Below, one piece after another: positions 9,070 through 17,634 of a stretch of DNA of 64,000 nucleotides. The stretch spans positions 1,922,001-1,986,000 of the forward strand of contig NZ_JAOBTQ010000001.1 of the NCBI RefSeq assembly GCF_033366695.1, read 5' to 3'. Within the stretch, counting starts at the first letter, position 1. Each line of letters begins with the position of its first letter. This stretch comes from Streptomyces sp. SCL15-4 (GTDB lineage: Bacteria > Actinomycetota > Actinomycetes > Streptomycetales > Streptomycetaceae). The position numbers and the translations under genes were made by a program. A model generated the notes under the pieces. The model was not told where the DNA came from, ran no database searches, and worked only from the letters and a program-made list of their open reading frames with translations.

Positions 9070-10611
9070 ATGACTGACGTCGACAGCAGTGACAGCCTGA
9101 TGACCCCGATCCAGCCCGAACAGCTGGAGCCCGGTGCCGTGATCGCGCAGTCGCTGGACAACCAGTGGGTCCCCGCACAGCTCACCAAGGACATGATCGA
9201 TCGCGGTCAGTCGCTGGAACAGATCGGCCACCGGCGCCTCCGGGAGGTGCGCGCCGAGTACTTCCGCAGTCTCATCAACGCCAGCCAGGTCGTGATCAAC
9301 CGCGCGTACTTCTACAACAACGACGCGATCAGCCGCGACCTGGTGACGGAAGGCGAGGCACGGGAGGCGCACCGCAGGCTCCTCGCCTCGGGAGCGATCG
9401 TCCCGTTCCTGCTGAACGAACGGCACCCGGCCGAGGAACCGCCCGCCTATCTTCACCTGCGAAGTGATGGATTCACGGGCTGGCAGGAGACGCTGACGGG
9501 CATGCCGTCCGGTGACCGGGTGCGTTGTGTGCGCATGTCGTGGGACGACTCCCCTGGCGACCAGGAGAACCGGGACCGCACCCGGATGCGGCTCTACCAG
9601 CCGTTCGCCGAGAAGGTCCAGGGGCTCACCGCGAAGGACATCGACATCCTCGCCGCCCAGGTCGGAGTGGCCCGCGAGGACGCCGACCGGTTCGGCGAAC
9701 GGCTCGGCGAGGTGGTCGGCTTCAGCAACGGCCTCAGCGTGCGCCGGCAGCAGGTCGTCCGCAACACGCTGTACGAGGAGTTCGTGTCGGTGCCCGGCAC
9801 GAACGTGGCGGAGGGCAGATACGACCGCGACAAGCCGTTCGCGGCGGAGATAAAGCAACTGCTGGATCTGATCTACAACGTCAACCTGGCCGATGCCCTG
9901 GGTCGTTACCCTCTCACGCCCGTCGGCAGCCTGCGGCGCGTGGTGCTGCAGGAGGCCCGCGAGGCCAGGGCCGCCACCGTCGGTGCCGTCGAGGACCCGG
10001 AGCAGTTGCTGACGTTCCTGCGGCGGCAGACCTTCGCCACCGTGCAGGACCACCTCACGCCCGCGGCGGTCGACGCCCTGAGCCTGCAGGACATCGTGCG
10101 GCTGCGGGAGACACCGGTCTGGAACGCCTACATCCGCGCGTTCGGCGCGCTCACCGCGGCTCCGGAGGCGTTCCACGACCACGCCGGTCAGGTGTTCGAC
10201 TGCTACGTCCGGCTCAACTCCGAGATCCTCAAGCTGGCACGGGAGCGCCGGCAGGCCCGGCCGGCCGTTTGGCGTCCGGTGGTCGAGGTCGTCGTCACCG
10301 TGGGCGCGGCCGTGTTCACGGCCGTCAGCGGCAACGACATCTGGGAGGTGGCCGGTTCGGTCCTGCCGCTCACGGTGAGCGGCTCGCTCACCGGTTCGGT
10401 GCAGTTGGTGCTGCGCAACCGCGTGGCCGGCCGGCAGGAGCAGAGGTTCGCCCGGGAGATCGCGACCGTGCGGCTGGCGAGTGAGCGAGAATGGTCGCAG
10501 TTCCACGACCTGGTACGCCGCTTGCCCGGCTACCGGGACACGGCGGGTCCGGCCCGGACGGGCGCGGCCTCGGCGACCACCCAGGACAACGAAGACCTGC
10601 CCGAATACTGA
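9070..10611 (+). CDS. Uncharacterised protein with C-terminal membrane segments
   Basis: 513 residues, not recognised. The N-terminal ~400 residues are soluble and mostly helical by composition, rich in Arg/Glu, with no motif I can name. Residues ~405-455 contain two hydrophobic stretches (VVEVVVTVGAAVFTAVSG and VAGSVLPLTVSGSLTGSVQL), followed by a basic tail, suggesting a membrane hairpin near the C-terminus. No signal peptide. Codon use is typical, so it is a real gene. The ribosome site before the ATG is weak (GAAAGCAGCAG). The Nudix gene follows 58 bases downstream and may be co-transcribed. Confidence 0.82.
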   Translation: MTDVDSSDSLMTPIQPEQLEPGAVIAQSLDNQWVPAQLTKDMIDRGQSLEQIGHRRLREVRAEYFRSLINASQVVINRAYFYNNDAISRDLVTEGEAREAHRRLLASGAIVPFLLNERHPAEEPPAYLHLRSDGFTGWQETLTGMPSGDRVRCVRMSWDDSPGDQENRDRTRMRLYQPFAEKVQGLTAKDIDILAAQVGVAREDADRFGERLGEVVGFSNGLSVRRQQVVRNTLYEEFVSVPGTNVAEGRYDRDKPFAAEIKQLLDLIYNVNLADALGRYPLTPVGSLRRVVLQEAREARAATVGAVEDPEQLLTFLRRQTFATVQDHLTPAAVDALSLQDIVRLRETPVWNAYIRAFGALTAAPEAFHDHAGQVFDCYVRLNSEILKLARERRQARPAVWRPVVEVVVTVGAAVFTAVSGNDIWEVAGSVLPLTVSGSLTGSVQLVLRNRVAGRQEQRFAREIATVRLASEREWSQFHDLVRRLPGYRDTAGPARTGAASATTQDNEDLPEY

Positions 10612-10669
10612 CCGCCGACCGGTCACCGACGAGCCGGAGTTCAGCCGTGCACAGCCTGCCGAGGCCCCG

Positions 10670-11413
10670 ATGAACCGGTACGAGGCCCTGCGCCGGGTCG
10701 CCCCGGAGTGGTTCCGCGAGGATCCCGAGGGGATCAGGATCCTCACGGATCCGGCGCTGATCCGCGACGCCCGCAGGCAGGTGACGACGGCCCGGCTCAG
10801 CGGGCGCGGCGGCCCGTTCGGGGCGCTGTGGGCCCGGTTGCGGGCCGCGCTGCGGCCGGTCCCGGCGGGCGTGGTGTCGGCCGGCCGGTATCTGTGGCAC
10901 CTGCGCGACCCGGTGCGTTTCCCCGACGGCCGGCTCGGTCTGTACGACCGCATCCTGCCGCCCCCGGGGTCCTCTCCCGGTGTGGTGGTCCTGCCGCTGG
11001 CGGGCCCGGAGGAACGGGTGGTACTGATCGAGCACTACCGGCACGCCACCCGCAGCCGGCACTGGGAGCTGGTGCGCGGCTTCGGTGATCCGGGCGCCAC
11101 CCCTCTGGAGAACGTCACCCGGGAATTGCGGGAGGAGATCGCCGCCACCCCGTCGGAGCTAGTCCCCCTCGGCGAGGTGCACCCCGACACCGGTCTGCTG
11201 GCCCACAAGGTCTCCCTCTACGCGGCGCGCGTGGACGGCTTCGGGGAGTTGGAGAAGGGCGAGGCGATCCACCGGGCGATCGCGGTGACACCGGCCGAGG
11301 CCGAGGAGATGGTGGCCGACGGACGGATCACCGACGGCTTCTCCATCGCCGCGCTGTACCGGGCGCGGCTCGCCGGCCTGTTCGGCGCGGGGCCATCGGA
11401 CGGTGGCGGCTGA
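10670..11413 (+). CDS. Nudix hydrolase, ADP-ribose pyrophosphatase-like
   Basis: 247 residues from the ATG at 10670. A Nudix fold is indicated by VVVLPLAGPEERVVLIEHYR followed by a Nudix box at residues 137-160 (GFGDPGATPL…RELREEI). The core R-E-L-R-E-E metal-binding part is intact, but the first acidic position is Asp and the E six residues before the usual Ala-Ala pair is Ala, so the box is degenerate. Proteins of this type cleave nucleoside diphosphates linked to another group, such as ADP-ribose. An N-terminal ~80-residue extension has no recognised domain. Confidence 0.85.
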   Translation: MNRYEALRRVAPEWFREDPEGIRILTDPALIRDARRQVTTARLSGRGGPFGALWARLRAALRPVPAGVVSAGRYLWHLRDPVRFPDGRLGLYDRILPPPGSSPGVVVLPLAGPEERVVLIEHYRHATRSRHWELVRGFGDPGATPLENVTRELREEIAATPSELVPLGEVHPDTGLLAHKVSLYAARVDGFGELEKGEAIHRAIAVTPAEAEEMVADGRITDGFSIAALYRARLAGLFGAGPSDGGG

Positions 11414-11442
11414 GCGCCGGTCACCGAGCCTGTCCCGGCGTT

Positions 11443-11472
11443 TTGGAGTCCGGCGTGTCTGATCAATAGGAT
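11443..11472 (+). promoter_or_regulatory. Promoter of a leaderless VWA transcript
   Basis: TTGGAG at 11443-11448 and TAGGAT at 11467-11472 are 18 bases apart, and the ATG at 11479 lies seven bases past the -10 box, just where transcription should begin. No ribosome site precedes the ATG, so a leaderless mRNA is likely. Confidence 0.6.
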
Positions 11473-11478
11473 CCGGCG

Positions 11479-12741
11479 ATGATCAGAAGACAACGGCTGG
11501 CGGTGGGGGTCTGTGCGCTGCTCGCCGCCCTGAGCGCCGGGATCGCGGTTCCGTCCGGTGCGGTCGCCGGCGAGACGGAGCAGGACGCTCCGAAGGTCGA
11601 ACTCGTGCTGGACGTCAGTGGTTCCATGCGGACCCGGGACATCGACGGCGGCACCCGGATGGCCGCGGCGAAGCAGGCGTTCAACGAGGTGCTGGACGCG
11701 ACGCCCGAGGAGGTCCGGCTCGGTATCCGTACGCTGGGCGCCAACTACCACGGTGACGACCGCAAGGAGGGCTGCAAGGACACCGCGCAGCTGTATCCGG
11801 TCGGCCCGCTGGACCGGACCGACGCGAAGACGGCCGTGGCCACGCTGGCGCCCACCGGCTGGACCCCGATCGGGCCCGCGCTGCTGAAGGCGGCGGACGA
11901 TCTGAACGGCGGGAACGGCACCCGCCGTATCGTGCTGATCAGCGACGGCGAGGACACCTGCCAGCCGCTCGACCCGTGCGAGGTGGCCCGGGAGATAGCC
12001 GCCAAGGGCATCGGCCTGACCATCGACACCCTCGGCCTGGTGCCGGACGCCAAGACCCGCGCCCAGCTCAGCTGCATCGCGGACGCCACCGGCGGCACGT
12101 ACACCGACGTCCGGCACAAGGAGGAACTGAGCGACCGGGTTGGCCAGTTGGTCGATCGCGCGGCGGACCCGGTGGTGACCCCGGTCGCCACCGAGGGCGC
12201 CGACCGGTGCGAGAAGGCCCCGTCCCTCACCTCCGGTCTCTACACCGACCGCGAGGAGTTCGGGCAGCAGCGCTGGTACAAGGTGGCCGTCGAGCCCGGC
12301 CAGGAGCTGCGCGCCTCGGTGAGCGTGGCGGACGACCGGGCCGTCGCCCCGCACTACGGGGTGCTGCTGCGGGCGGTGACCGTGCACGGACGGGAGATCG
12401 TGCGCGGCGAGGCCGCGGGCACCGGCCGTACGGACGTCATCTCCACCGGTCTGCGCTATCCCAAGCAGGACAGCGACGACGACTCGGCGCCCGCGGAGAC
12501 GGTGTGTCTCCAGGTCACCCACTCCTTCTCGGCGGCCTCGGGCGTGAAGACCACGCCGGGTCTGCCGCTGGAGCTGACCGTGGACGTGGTGGACGGCCCC
12601 TCGGGCCACCACGACGTGGCCTCCTTCGGCCTCGGCCGCGGCTGGTGGCTGCTCGGCGCACTGGTGCTGGCCGGCTTCCTCGCGGGTCTGCTGTGGGGCT
12701 GGGTGTCACGCTGGCGGGTCGCGGTCTGGAGGACGAACTGA
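11479..12741 (+). CDS. Secreted, membrane-anchored VWA-domain protein
   Basis: 420 residues with an N-terminal signal peptide (cleavage near residue 30). A von Willebrand A domain spans ~40-230; its metal site motif D-V-S-G-S lies at residues 45-49 and ISDGEDT supplies a later acidic ligand. The middle region is a β-rich extracytoplasmic domain, and a single TM helix near 392-412 (WWLLGALVLAGFLAGLLWGW) is followed by a short basic tail, giving an outward-facing type I topology. Cys pairs in the VWA domain fit export. Its stop overlaps the next gene, which has a similar β domain, so the two likely work together. Function unknown. Confidence 0.88.
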   Translation: MIRRQRLAVGVCALLAALSAGIAVPSGAVAGETEQDAPKVELVLDVSGSMRTRDIDGGTRMAAAKQAFNEVLDATPEEVRLGIRTLGANYHGDDRKEGCKDTAQLYPVGPLDRTDAKTAVATLAPTGWTPIGPALLKAADDLNGGNGTRRIVLISDGEDTCQPLDPCEVAREIAAKGIGLTIDTLGLVPDAKTRAQLSCIADATGGTYTDVRHKEELSDRVGQLVDRAADPVVTPVATEGADRCEKAPSLTSGLYTDREEFGQQRWYKVAVEPGQELRASVSVADDRAVAPHYGVLLRAVTVHGREIVRGEAAGTGRTDVISTGLRYPKQDSDDDSAPAETVCLQVTHSFSAASGVKTTPGLPLELTVDVVDGPSGHHDVASFGLGRGWWLLGALVLAGFLAGLLWGWVSRWRVAVWRTN

Positions 12742-13541
12742 TGCGGATCACACGCGTACTGGGCGCCGCGCTGCTGGCGCTGGGGCTGGCCGCCGGACCG
12801 GCCGCCGCCGATTCCTCGCCCTCGCCGAGCGCCTCGGCCGACGGTGACGCGCCCACGCAGGCGGGCACCTCCTTCCGTACGGCGACGGAGATCGAGCAGG
12901 GCGAGCGGGCCACCGCCTCCGGCTCCACCGGCGACTACCTGTACTGGTCCTTCCCGGCGGACACCGGACAGCGCCCCACCGTCGAGGCGACGGTGAAGCT
13001 CCCGGCCACACACGGCGCGCAGACCTGGCAGCTCGACGTGTACGACGGGCTGCGGCGCCGTCAGGCCTGCCAGTACGGCGCGCAGTCGCGCACCGCCGCG
13101 CCGGACGCCGGCACCGTCGGACTGGCCTGTGTGCTGCGTACGGTGCGCGGCTGGTCGGAGGCGTGGGCCAACGACCCGTTGCCGGGCACGTACTACATCC
13201 GGCTGACGGTGGTGGACCTCGCCGCCTCCGACCTCGGCCAGCCGGTCGGCGCCGAAGTACGCGTCGACTCCAAGGACATCGGCGGCGCGGCGGCGGTCGA
13301 CGGCTCGCTGGGCAAGCCGCTCGTCCCGGGCATCGCCGCCAAGTCCGCGGCGGACGAGGACGGTTCGAAGGGAGCCGTGCTGTCCAGCTTCGGCCGGGAC
13401 GACGGCTGGTCGTCCGGCTGGTGGTCCGACCGCTGGGTGTGGACCGGGATCGGCGGCGTGCTGGCCGCGCTCGCCGGCATCGGCGGCTACGCGCTGACGC
13501 GCGGGTCGGGCCGGCCGTCCCGGGTGCCGCCGGGCGCCTGA
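12741..13541 (+). CDS. Secreted single-TM protein coupled to VWA protein
   Basis: 266 residues whose ATG shares one base with the stop of the VWA gene (TGATG), indicating translational coupling. Signal peptide MRITRVLGAALLALGLAAG, a Ser/Pro-rich linker, then a β-rich ectodomain (residues ~40-190) beginning FRTATEIEQGERATASGSTG, like the pre-peptidase C-type region in the preceding gene. A C-terminal TM helix lies near 234-254 (WTGIGGVLAALAGIGGYALT). No catalytic motif. Most likely a partner of the VWA protein at the cell surface. Confidence 0.87.
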   Translation: MRITRVLGAALLALGLAAGPAAADSSPSPSASADGDAPTQAGTSFRTATEIEQGERATASGSTGDYLYWSFPADTGQRPTVEATVKLPATHGAQTWQLDVYDGLRRRQACQYGAQSRTAAPDAGTVGLACVLRTVRGWSEAWANDPLPGTYYIRLTVVDLAASDLGQPVGAEVRVDSKDIGGAAAVDGSLGKPLVPGIAAKSAADEDGSKGAVLSSFGRDDGWSSGWWSDRWVWTGIGGVLAALAGIGGYALTRGSGRPSRVPPGA

Positions 13542-13565
13542 GCCGTACACCTCGCGAGAAACGAT

Positions 13566-13592
13566 GAAGGCCCGCCGCTTTGGCGGGCCTTC
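13566..13592. terminator. Terminator between convergent VWA operon and HxlR gene
   Basis: GAAGGCCCGCC (13566-13576) and GGCGGGCCTTC (13582-13592), a perfect 11-bp stem with a five-base loop, 24 bases after the TGA at 13541. Confidence 0.88.
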
Positions 13593-13647
13593 GTCCGTAC
13601 CGCGCCGGCCCCCGCGGGGCTCACCGCACCGGCCACGCGACCGCCCG

Positions 13648-14274
13648 TCACGCCTCGCGCAGCGCCTTGGCGAGCGTGCCCTCGCCGGTCACCGTCACCC
13701 GTCCGTCCCGTACGGCCTGCGGCAGGGCCAGCTCGCCGCGGGCGACGGCCTCGCAGGTCGCCGCGTCCATCACCAGGTACGCGTCGGCCGTACCGGGCGC
13801 GGGCCCGTCACCGTAGACCGGCCCTTCCTCGGCGCCGGCACGGAGGTAGAACTCGCCTTCCTCCAGGCGTACTTCGACGAGCCCCTCGCCCTCCAGAGAC
13901 CGCAGCAGCGGCAGCGCGAACCAGTGCGCGCGCACCGCGTCGGTGGGTCTGCGCTCGCCCAGCTCGCGCGCGCCCCAGCTGCCCAGCGCCTGGAGGACCG
14001 GCAGCAACTGGCGGCCGCGCGCGGTGAGTTCGTACACGTACACGGCGCCCGGCGGAGGCAGCCTGCGGCGGGTGGCGAGGCCGTCGCGTTCCATCTCCTT
14101 CAGCCGTGAGGCGAGTACGTCCGTGCTCACGCCGGGCAGGTCCGCGTGCAGATCCGTGTAGCGGCGGGGGCCGGCGAGCAACTCCCGGACGATCAGCAGG
14201 GTCCATCGGTCGCCGACGAGATCGAGGGCGCGGGCGGTGGAACAGTACTGGTCGTAGCTTCGGCGAGGTGACAT
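13648..14274 (-). CDS. HxlR-family transcriptional regulator with C-terminal SCP2-like domain
   Basis: 208 residues. The N-terminal ~100 residues are a winged helix of the HxlR type: CSTARALDLVGDRWTLLIVREL, then RYTDLHADLPGVSTDVLASR and a wing. The C-terminal ~100 residues (to GTLAKALREA) resemble a sterol-carrier-like ligand domain often fused to this family. It has no ribosome site; TACACT (complement of 14282-14287) lies seven bases before the ATG, so the transcript may be leaderless. It is divergent from the aminotransferase gene across two palindromes, fitting autoregulation and control of that gene. Confidence 0.88.
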   Translation of the reverse strand: MSPRRSYDQYCSTARALDLVGDRWTLLIVRELLAGPRRYTDLHADLPGVSTDVLASRLKEMERDGLATRRRLPPPGAVYVYELTARGRQLLPVLQALGSWGARELGERRPTDAVRAHWFALPLLRSLEGEGLVEVRLEEGEFYLRAGAEEGPVYGDGPAPGTADAYLVMDAATCEAVARGELALPQAVRDGRVTVTGEGTLAKALREA

Positions 14275-14296
14275 GCGACGCAGTGTAGACGCGTTG

Positions 14297-14331
14297 TTGG
14301 ACTTTCCAAGCTCTCACTTGGTAAAACCAAG
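14297..14331. promoter_or_regulatory. Double palindromic operator between HxlR regulator and aminotransferase
   Basis: Two adjacent inverted repeats: TTGGACTTTCCAA (14297-14309) and CTTGGTAAAACCAAG (14317-14331), with 20 bp between their first bases. They share the half-site TTGG. The first overlaps the likely -35 (TTGGAA) of the regulator gene and both cover the likely aminotransferase promoter. Confidence 0.7.
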
Positions 14332-14355
14332 CAACACGAGTTCCCGGAGGGGCGC

Positions 14356-15564
14356 ATGGAGTTCCGGCAGTCCAACAAGCTCAGCGAGGTGTGCTACGAG
14401 ATCCGCGGCCCGGTGATCGAGCACGCCAACGCGCTGGAGGAGGCGGGGCACAGCGTGCTGCGCCTGAACACCGGCAATCCCGCGGCCTTCGGCTTCGAGG
14501 CGCCGGAGGAGATCCTCCAGGACATGATCCGGATGCTGCCGCAGGCGCACGGCTACACGGACTCCCGAGGCGTGCTCTCCGCCCGCCGCGCGGTCGCCCA
14601 GCGCTACCAGGGCTTGGGCCTGGACGTCGACGTGGACGACGTCTTCCTGGGCAACGGCGTCTCGGAGCTGGTCTCCATGGCCGTCCAGGCGCTGGTCGAG
14701 GACGGCGACGAGATCCTCATCCCCGCACCGGACTTCCCGCTGTGGACGGCCGTCACCACGCTGGCCGGCGGCAAGGCCGTGCACTACCTGTGCGACGAAC
14801 AGGCCGACTGGAACCCGGACCTGGCCGACCTCGCGTCGAAGATCACCGACCGCACCAAGGCCGTGGTCATCATCAACCCCAACAACCCGACGGGCGCGGT
14901 CTACCCGAAGGAGGTCGTCGAGGGCATCCTCGACCTGGCCCGCCGGCACGGCCTGATGGTGTTCGCGGACGAGATCTACGACCAGATCCTGTACGACGAC
15001 GCCGTCCACCACTCGGCCGCCGCGCTCGCCCCCGATCTGGTCGTCCTCACCTTCTGCGGTCTGTCCAAGACCTACCGGGTGGCGGGCTTCCGCTCCGGCT
15101 GGCTGGTGGTCACCGGTCCCAAGCAGCACGCCAAGGACTATCTGGAAGGCCTGACCATGCTGGCCTCCATGCGGCTGTGCGCCAACGCGCCCGCGCAGTA
15201 CGCCATCCAGGCCGCGCTCGGCGGACGCCAGTCCATCCGCGAACTGACCCGGCCCGGCGGACGTCTGCACGAACAGCGGACCGTGGCCTGGGAGAAGCTG
15301 AACGAGATCCCCGGCGTGTCCTGCGTCAAGCCCAAGGGCGCGCTGTACGCCTTCCCGCGCATCGACCCCAAGGTGCACCCGATCCACGACGACGAGAAGT
15401 TCGTCCTGGACCTGCTGCTGCGGGAGAAGATCCAGGTGGTCCAGGGCACCGGCTTCAATTGGCCCGCTCCCGACCACTTCCGCATCCTGACCCTGCCGCA
15501 CGCGGAGGACCTGGAGGCGGCGATCGGCCGGATCGGCAGGTTCCTCGCCGGGTACCGGCAGTAG
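14356..15564 (+). CDS. PLP-dependent class I aminotransferase (AlaA/AspC-like)
   Basis: 402 residues with GGAGG seven bases before the ATG. The fold type I signature is complete: YTDSRGVLSARRAVA, the INPNNPTGAVYP loop, FADEIYDQILYDD, the PLP lysine in LSKTYRVAGFRSGW, and a late Arg in the FRILTLPH segment. The family usually makes alanine or aspartate from the 2-oxo acid with glutamate as donor; exact substrates cannot be read. Regulation by the divergent HxlR protein is likely from the operator between them. Confidence 0.92.
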   Translation: MEFRQSNKLSEVCYEIRGPVIEHANALEEAGHSVLRLNTGNPAAFGFEAPEEILQDMIRMLPQAHGYTDSRGVLSARRAVAQRYQGLGLDVDVDDVFLGNGVSELVSMAVQALVEDGDEILIPAPDFPLWTAVTTLAGGKAVHYLCDEQADWNPDLADLASKITDRTKAVVIINPNNPTGAVYPKEVVEGILDLARRHGLMVFADEIYDQILYDDAVHHSAAALAPDLVVLTFCGLSKTYRVAGFRSGWLVVTGPKQHAKDYLEGLTMLASMRLCANAPAQYAIQAALGGRQSIRELTRPGGRLHEQRTVAWEKLNEIPGVSCVKPKGALYAFPRIDPKVHPIHDDEKFVLDLLLREKIQVVQGTGFNWPAPDHFRILTLPHAEDLEAAIGRIGRFLAGYRQ

Positions 15565-15761
15565 GCGGGACCGGCGCACCCGAACCGGCCACCGCAGTCG
15601 AGTTGGCCCGTTTCGCTCGCTTGTGCGAAGATCACCGCGCATGATCGGGGGACTTCCGCGACGAGCCCTCGGTGCGCGCCCGACCAGCGCCGCACCGCAC
15701 CGCCGCACCGCACCGCACCGCCACGCCCCCGGTCCGCTCCATCGACCAGGGGGAAACAGCA

Positions 15762-17606
15762 GTGTTCTCGTACGGAAGACCGGTCACGCACGGACGGCCG
15801 GCCGCTCGCGGCAGGCGTCGCGGCGCGGTCGTCGCCCTGCTCTGTGCGGCGCTGACCGCGGTCGTGGTACCGGCCGCGCGGGCCGGTGCGCCGGCGCCGG
15901 CCGCCGGGCAGGAGGCGCGGCAGGCCGCGCGGTTCTGGACCGCCGAGCGCATGGCCGGGGCGCGGCCGCTCGACGCGCTGCGGCACACGCCGCCGGCACC
16001 GACGGCACCTTCGGCGCCGGCCGCCGCGGCGGCCCGGCCGAAGGGCACCCTGTTCAAGGGCACCCGGCTCGTCGGGACGTTCTTCGGCGCCGACGGGCCG
16101 CGCGGCACCGCCTGGCACTGCACCGGCAGTGTCATCGACACCAGGGCCCGGAACATCGTGCTCACCGCGGCCCACTGCGCGCGGAGCATGAAGGGCGACT
16201 ACCTCTTCGTCCCGAAGTTCGTGAAGGGCGCGGCCCCCGACCGGCAGCCGTACGGCATCTTCCCCGTCAAGCGGATCTTCACCGACCCGCGGTACGTGCC
16301 CGACCCGGGCTCGACCACCACCAAGAAGGCCGTCTCCGACCTGGACACCGCGTTCGCCCGGGTCTCGGCCAACCAGTGGGGCCGGTCCCTCCAGGACGCG
16401 GTGGGCGGCGGACTGACCTTCACCCGGCCCTCGGGCTACACCCACCGGGGCGTCACCGTCGTCGGCTATCCCTCCCACCGGCACAACAGCGCCGGACGCG
16501 CGGTCAGGTGCACGGTGCCGACGAAGCAGTTGCGCGGATACCGGCAGCTGTCGATGACCTGCGGCGGCTACTACGGCGGCGTGTCCGGCAGCCCGTGGAT
16601 CACCGACTACAAGGACGACGCCCGCACCGGCCACGTCATCGGCAACCTCGGCGGCTACAACGGCGGCGGCAACGACGCCAACGTGGACTACATCAGCTAC
16701 GCCACCGCGTTCGGCGCCGACGCCGCGAACCTCCTCGGGTACGCCGTCGCCGATCATGCCCCGCCCGCCGATCTGCCTCCGTACCGAGGGCTGAAGGGCG
16801 GCCTGCCGGGCGGCGCCGGGCGCTGGCGCAAGGCCGCGCTCATGGCCTCCGGCGAGTACACCGGCGACCGGCACGGCGATCTGCTGGCGGTCTGGTCCGA
16901 CGGCGCGGTCACCCTGCATCCGGGCGACGGCAGGGGCGGGTTCGCGGCCGAGAAGCAACTGCGGCAGGCCAACTCCACCTGGACGCACGCCCGGACGCTG
17001 ACCGGCGGCACCTTCGCCGGCGGCGGGCGGGCCGGGCTGCTGGTGCGCTGGTCCGACGGCGAGGTCACCCTCTACCCGCAGCCCGGTCCCGCCGGGCTGG
17101 GCCGGGAGATCCGGATGGCGGCGCCGGGCTCCGCCTGGAAGAACGCCGTCCAGCTCACCGCCGGGGCGTTCCGCGCCGGCGGCGGCACCGCCCCGCTGGT
17201 CCGCTGGGCCGACGGCGGGCTCACCCTGTACCCGGGGGCCGGCACCGGCGGACTCGGCGCCTCCACCCGGCTCCTTCCGGCGGGCGGCACCTGGACCAGG
17301 GCCGCGTTGCTGACCGGCGGCGACTTCGGCGGCACGGCCGCCGGGGACCTGCTGGTGCGCTGGTCCGACGGCGCGCTCGACGTCTACACCGGCACCTCGG
17401 CGGCGGGACCCGGCGCCAAGTCCCGCCTGCGCGGCCCGAACGGCCTGTGGCAGCAGGCCCGGGTGCTGACGGCCGGCGCCTTCCGCCACGACGGCCCGGC
17501 CGACGACCTGGTCGTGCGCTGGTCCGACGGCGAAACCACGCTGTACGCCGACACCCGCGCCAAGGCCCTCGGCACCGAGTACACGCTGGTCCACCCCGGC
17601 ACCTGA
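15762..17606 (+). CDS. Secreted trypsin-like serine protease with five C-terminal repeats
   Basis: 614 residues from a GTG preceded by AGGGGGA; the longer open frame upstream is CCGCACCGCA-type simple sequence. Signal peptide at 1-42 (GRRRGAVVALLCAALTAVVV). The protease domain has VLTAAHC (His138), DLDTAF (Asp195) and GGVSGSPW (Ser275). From ~300 to the end there are five ~52-residue repeats built around RWSDGEVTLYP-like cores with an upstream GxF motif, like FG-GAP/VCBS propeller blades, probably for substrate or wall binding. No anchor is visible. The lipoprotein gene starts 29 bases downstream. Confidence 0.9.
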   Translation: MFSYGRPVTHGRPAARGRRRGAVVALLCAALTAVVVPAARAGAPAPAAGQEARQAARFWTAERMAGARPLDALRHTPPAPTAPSAPAAAAARPKGTLFKGTRLVGTFFGADGPRGTAWHCTGSVIDTRARNIVLTAAHCARSMKGDYLFVPKFVKGAAPDRQPYGIFPVKRIFTDPRYVPDPGSTTTKKAVSDLDTAFARVSANQWGRSLQDAVGGGLTFTRPSGYTHRGVTVVGYPSHRHNSAGRAVRCTVPTKQLRGYRQLSMTCGGYYGGVSGSPWITDYKDDARTGHVIGNLGGYNGGGNDANVDYISYATAFGADAANLLGYAVADHAPPADLPPYRGLKGGLPGGAGRWRKAALMASGEYTGDRHGDLLAVWSDGAVTLHPGDGRGGFAAEKQLRQANSTWTHARTLTGGTFAGGGRAGLLVRWSDGEVTLYPQPGPAGLGREIRMAAPGSAWKNAVQLTAGAFRAGGGTAPLVRWADGGLTLYPGAGTGGLGASTRLLPAGGTWTRAALLTGGDFGGTAAGDLLVRWSDGALDVYTGTSAAGPGAKSRLRGPNGLWQQARVLTAGAFRHDGPADDLVVRWSDGETTLYADTRAKALGTEYTLVHPGT

Positions 17607-17634
17607 CCGCACCACGGCACTTCCAGGGGGAACG

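Noticed and set aside
15690..15725. CCGCACCGCA simple repeat before the secreted protease
   Set aside because: Short low-complexity sequence in a leader region; not strong enough for a separate repeat entry.
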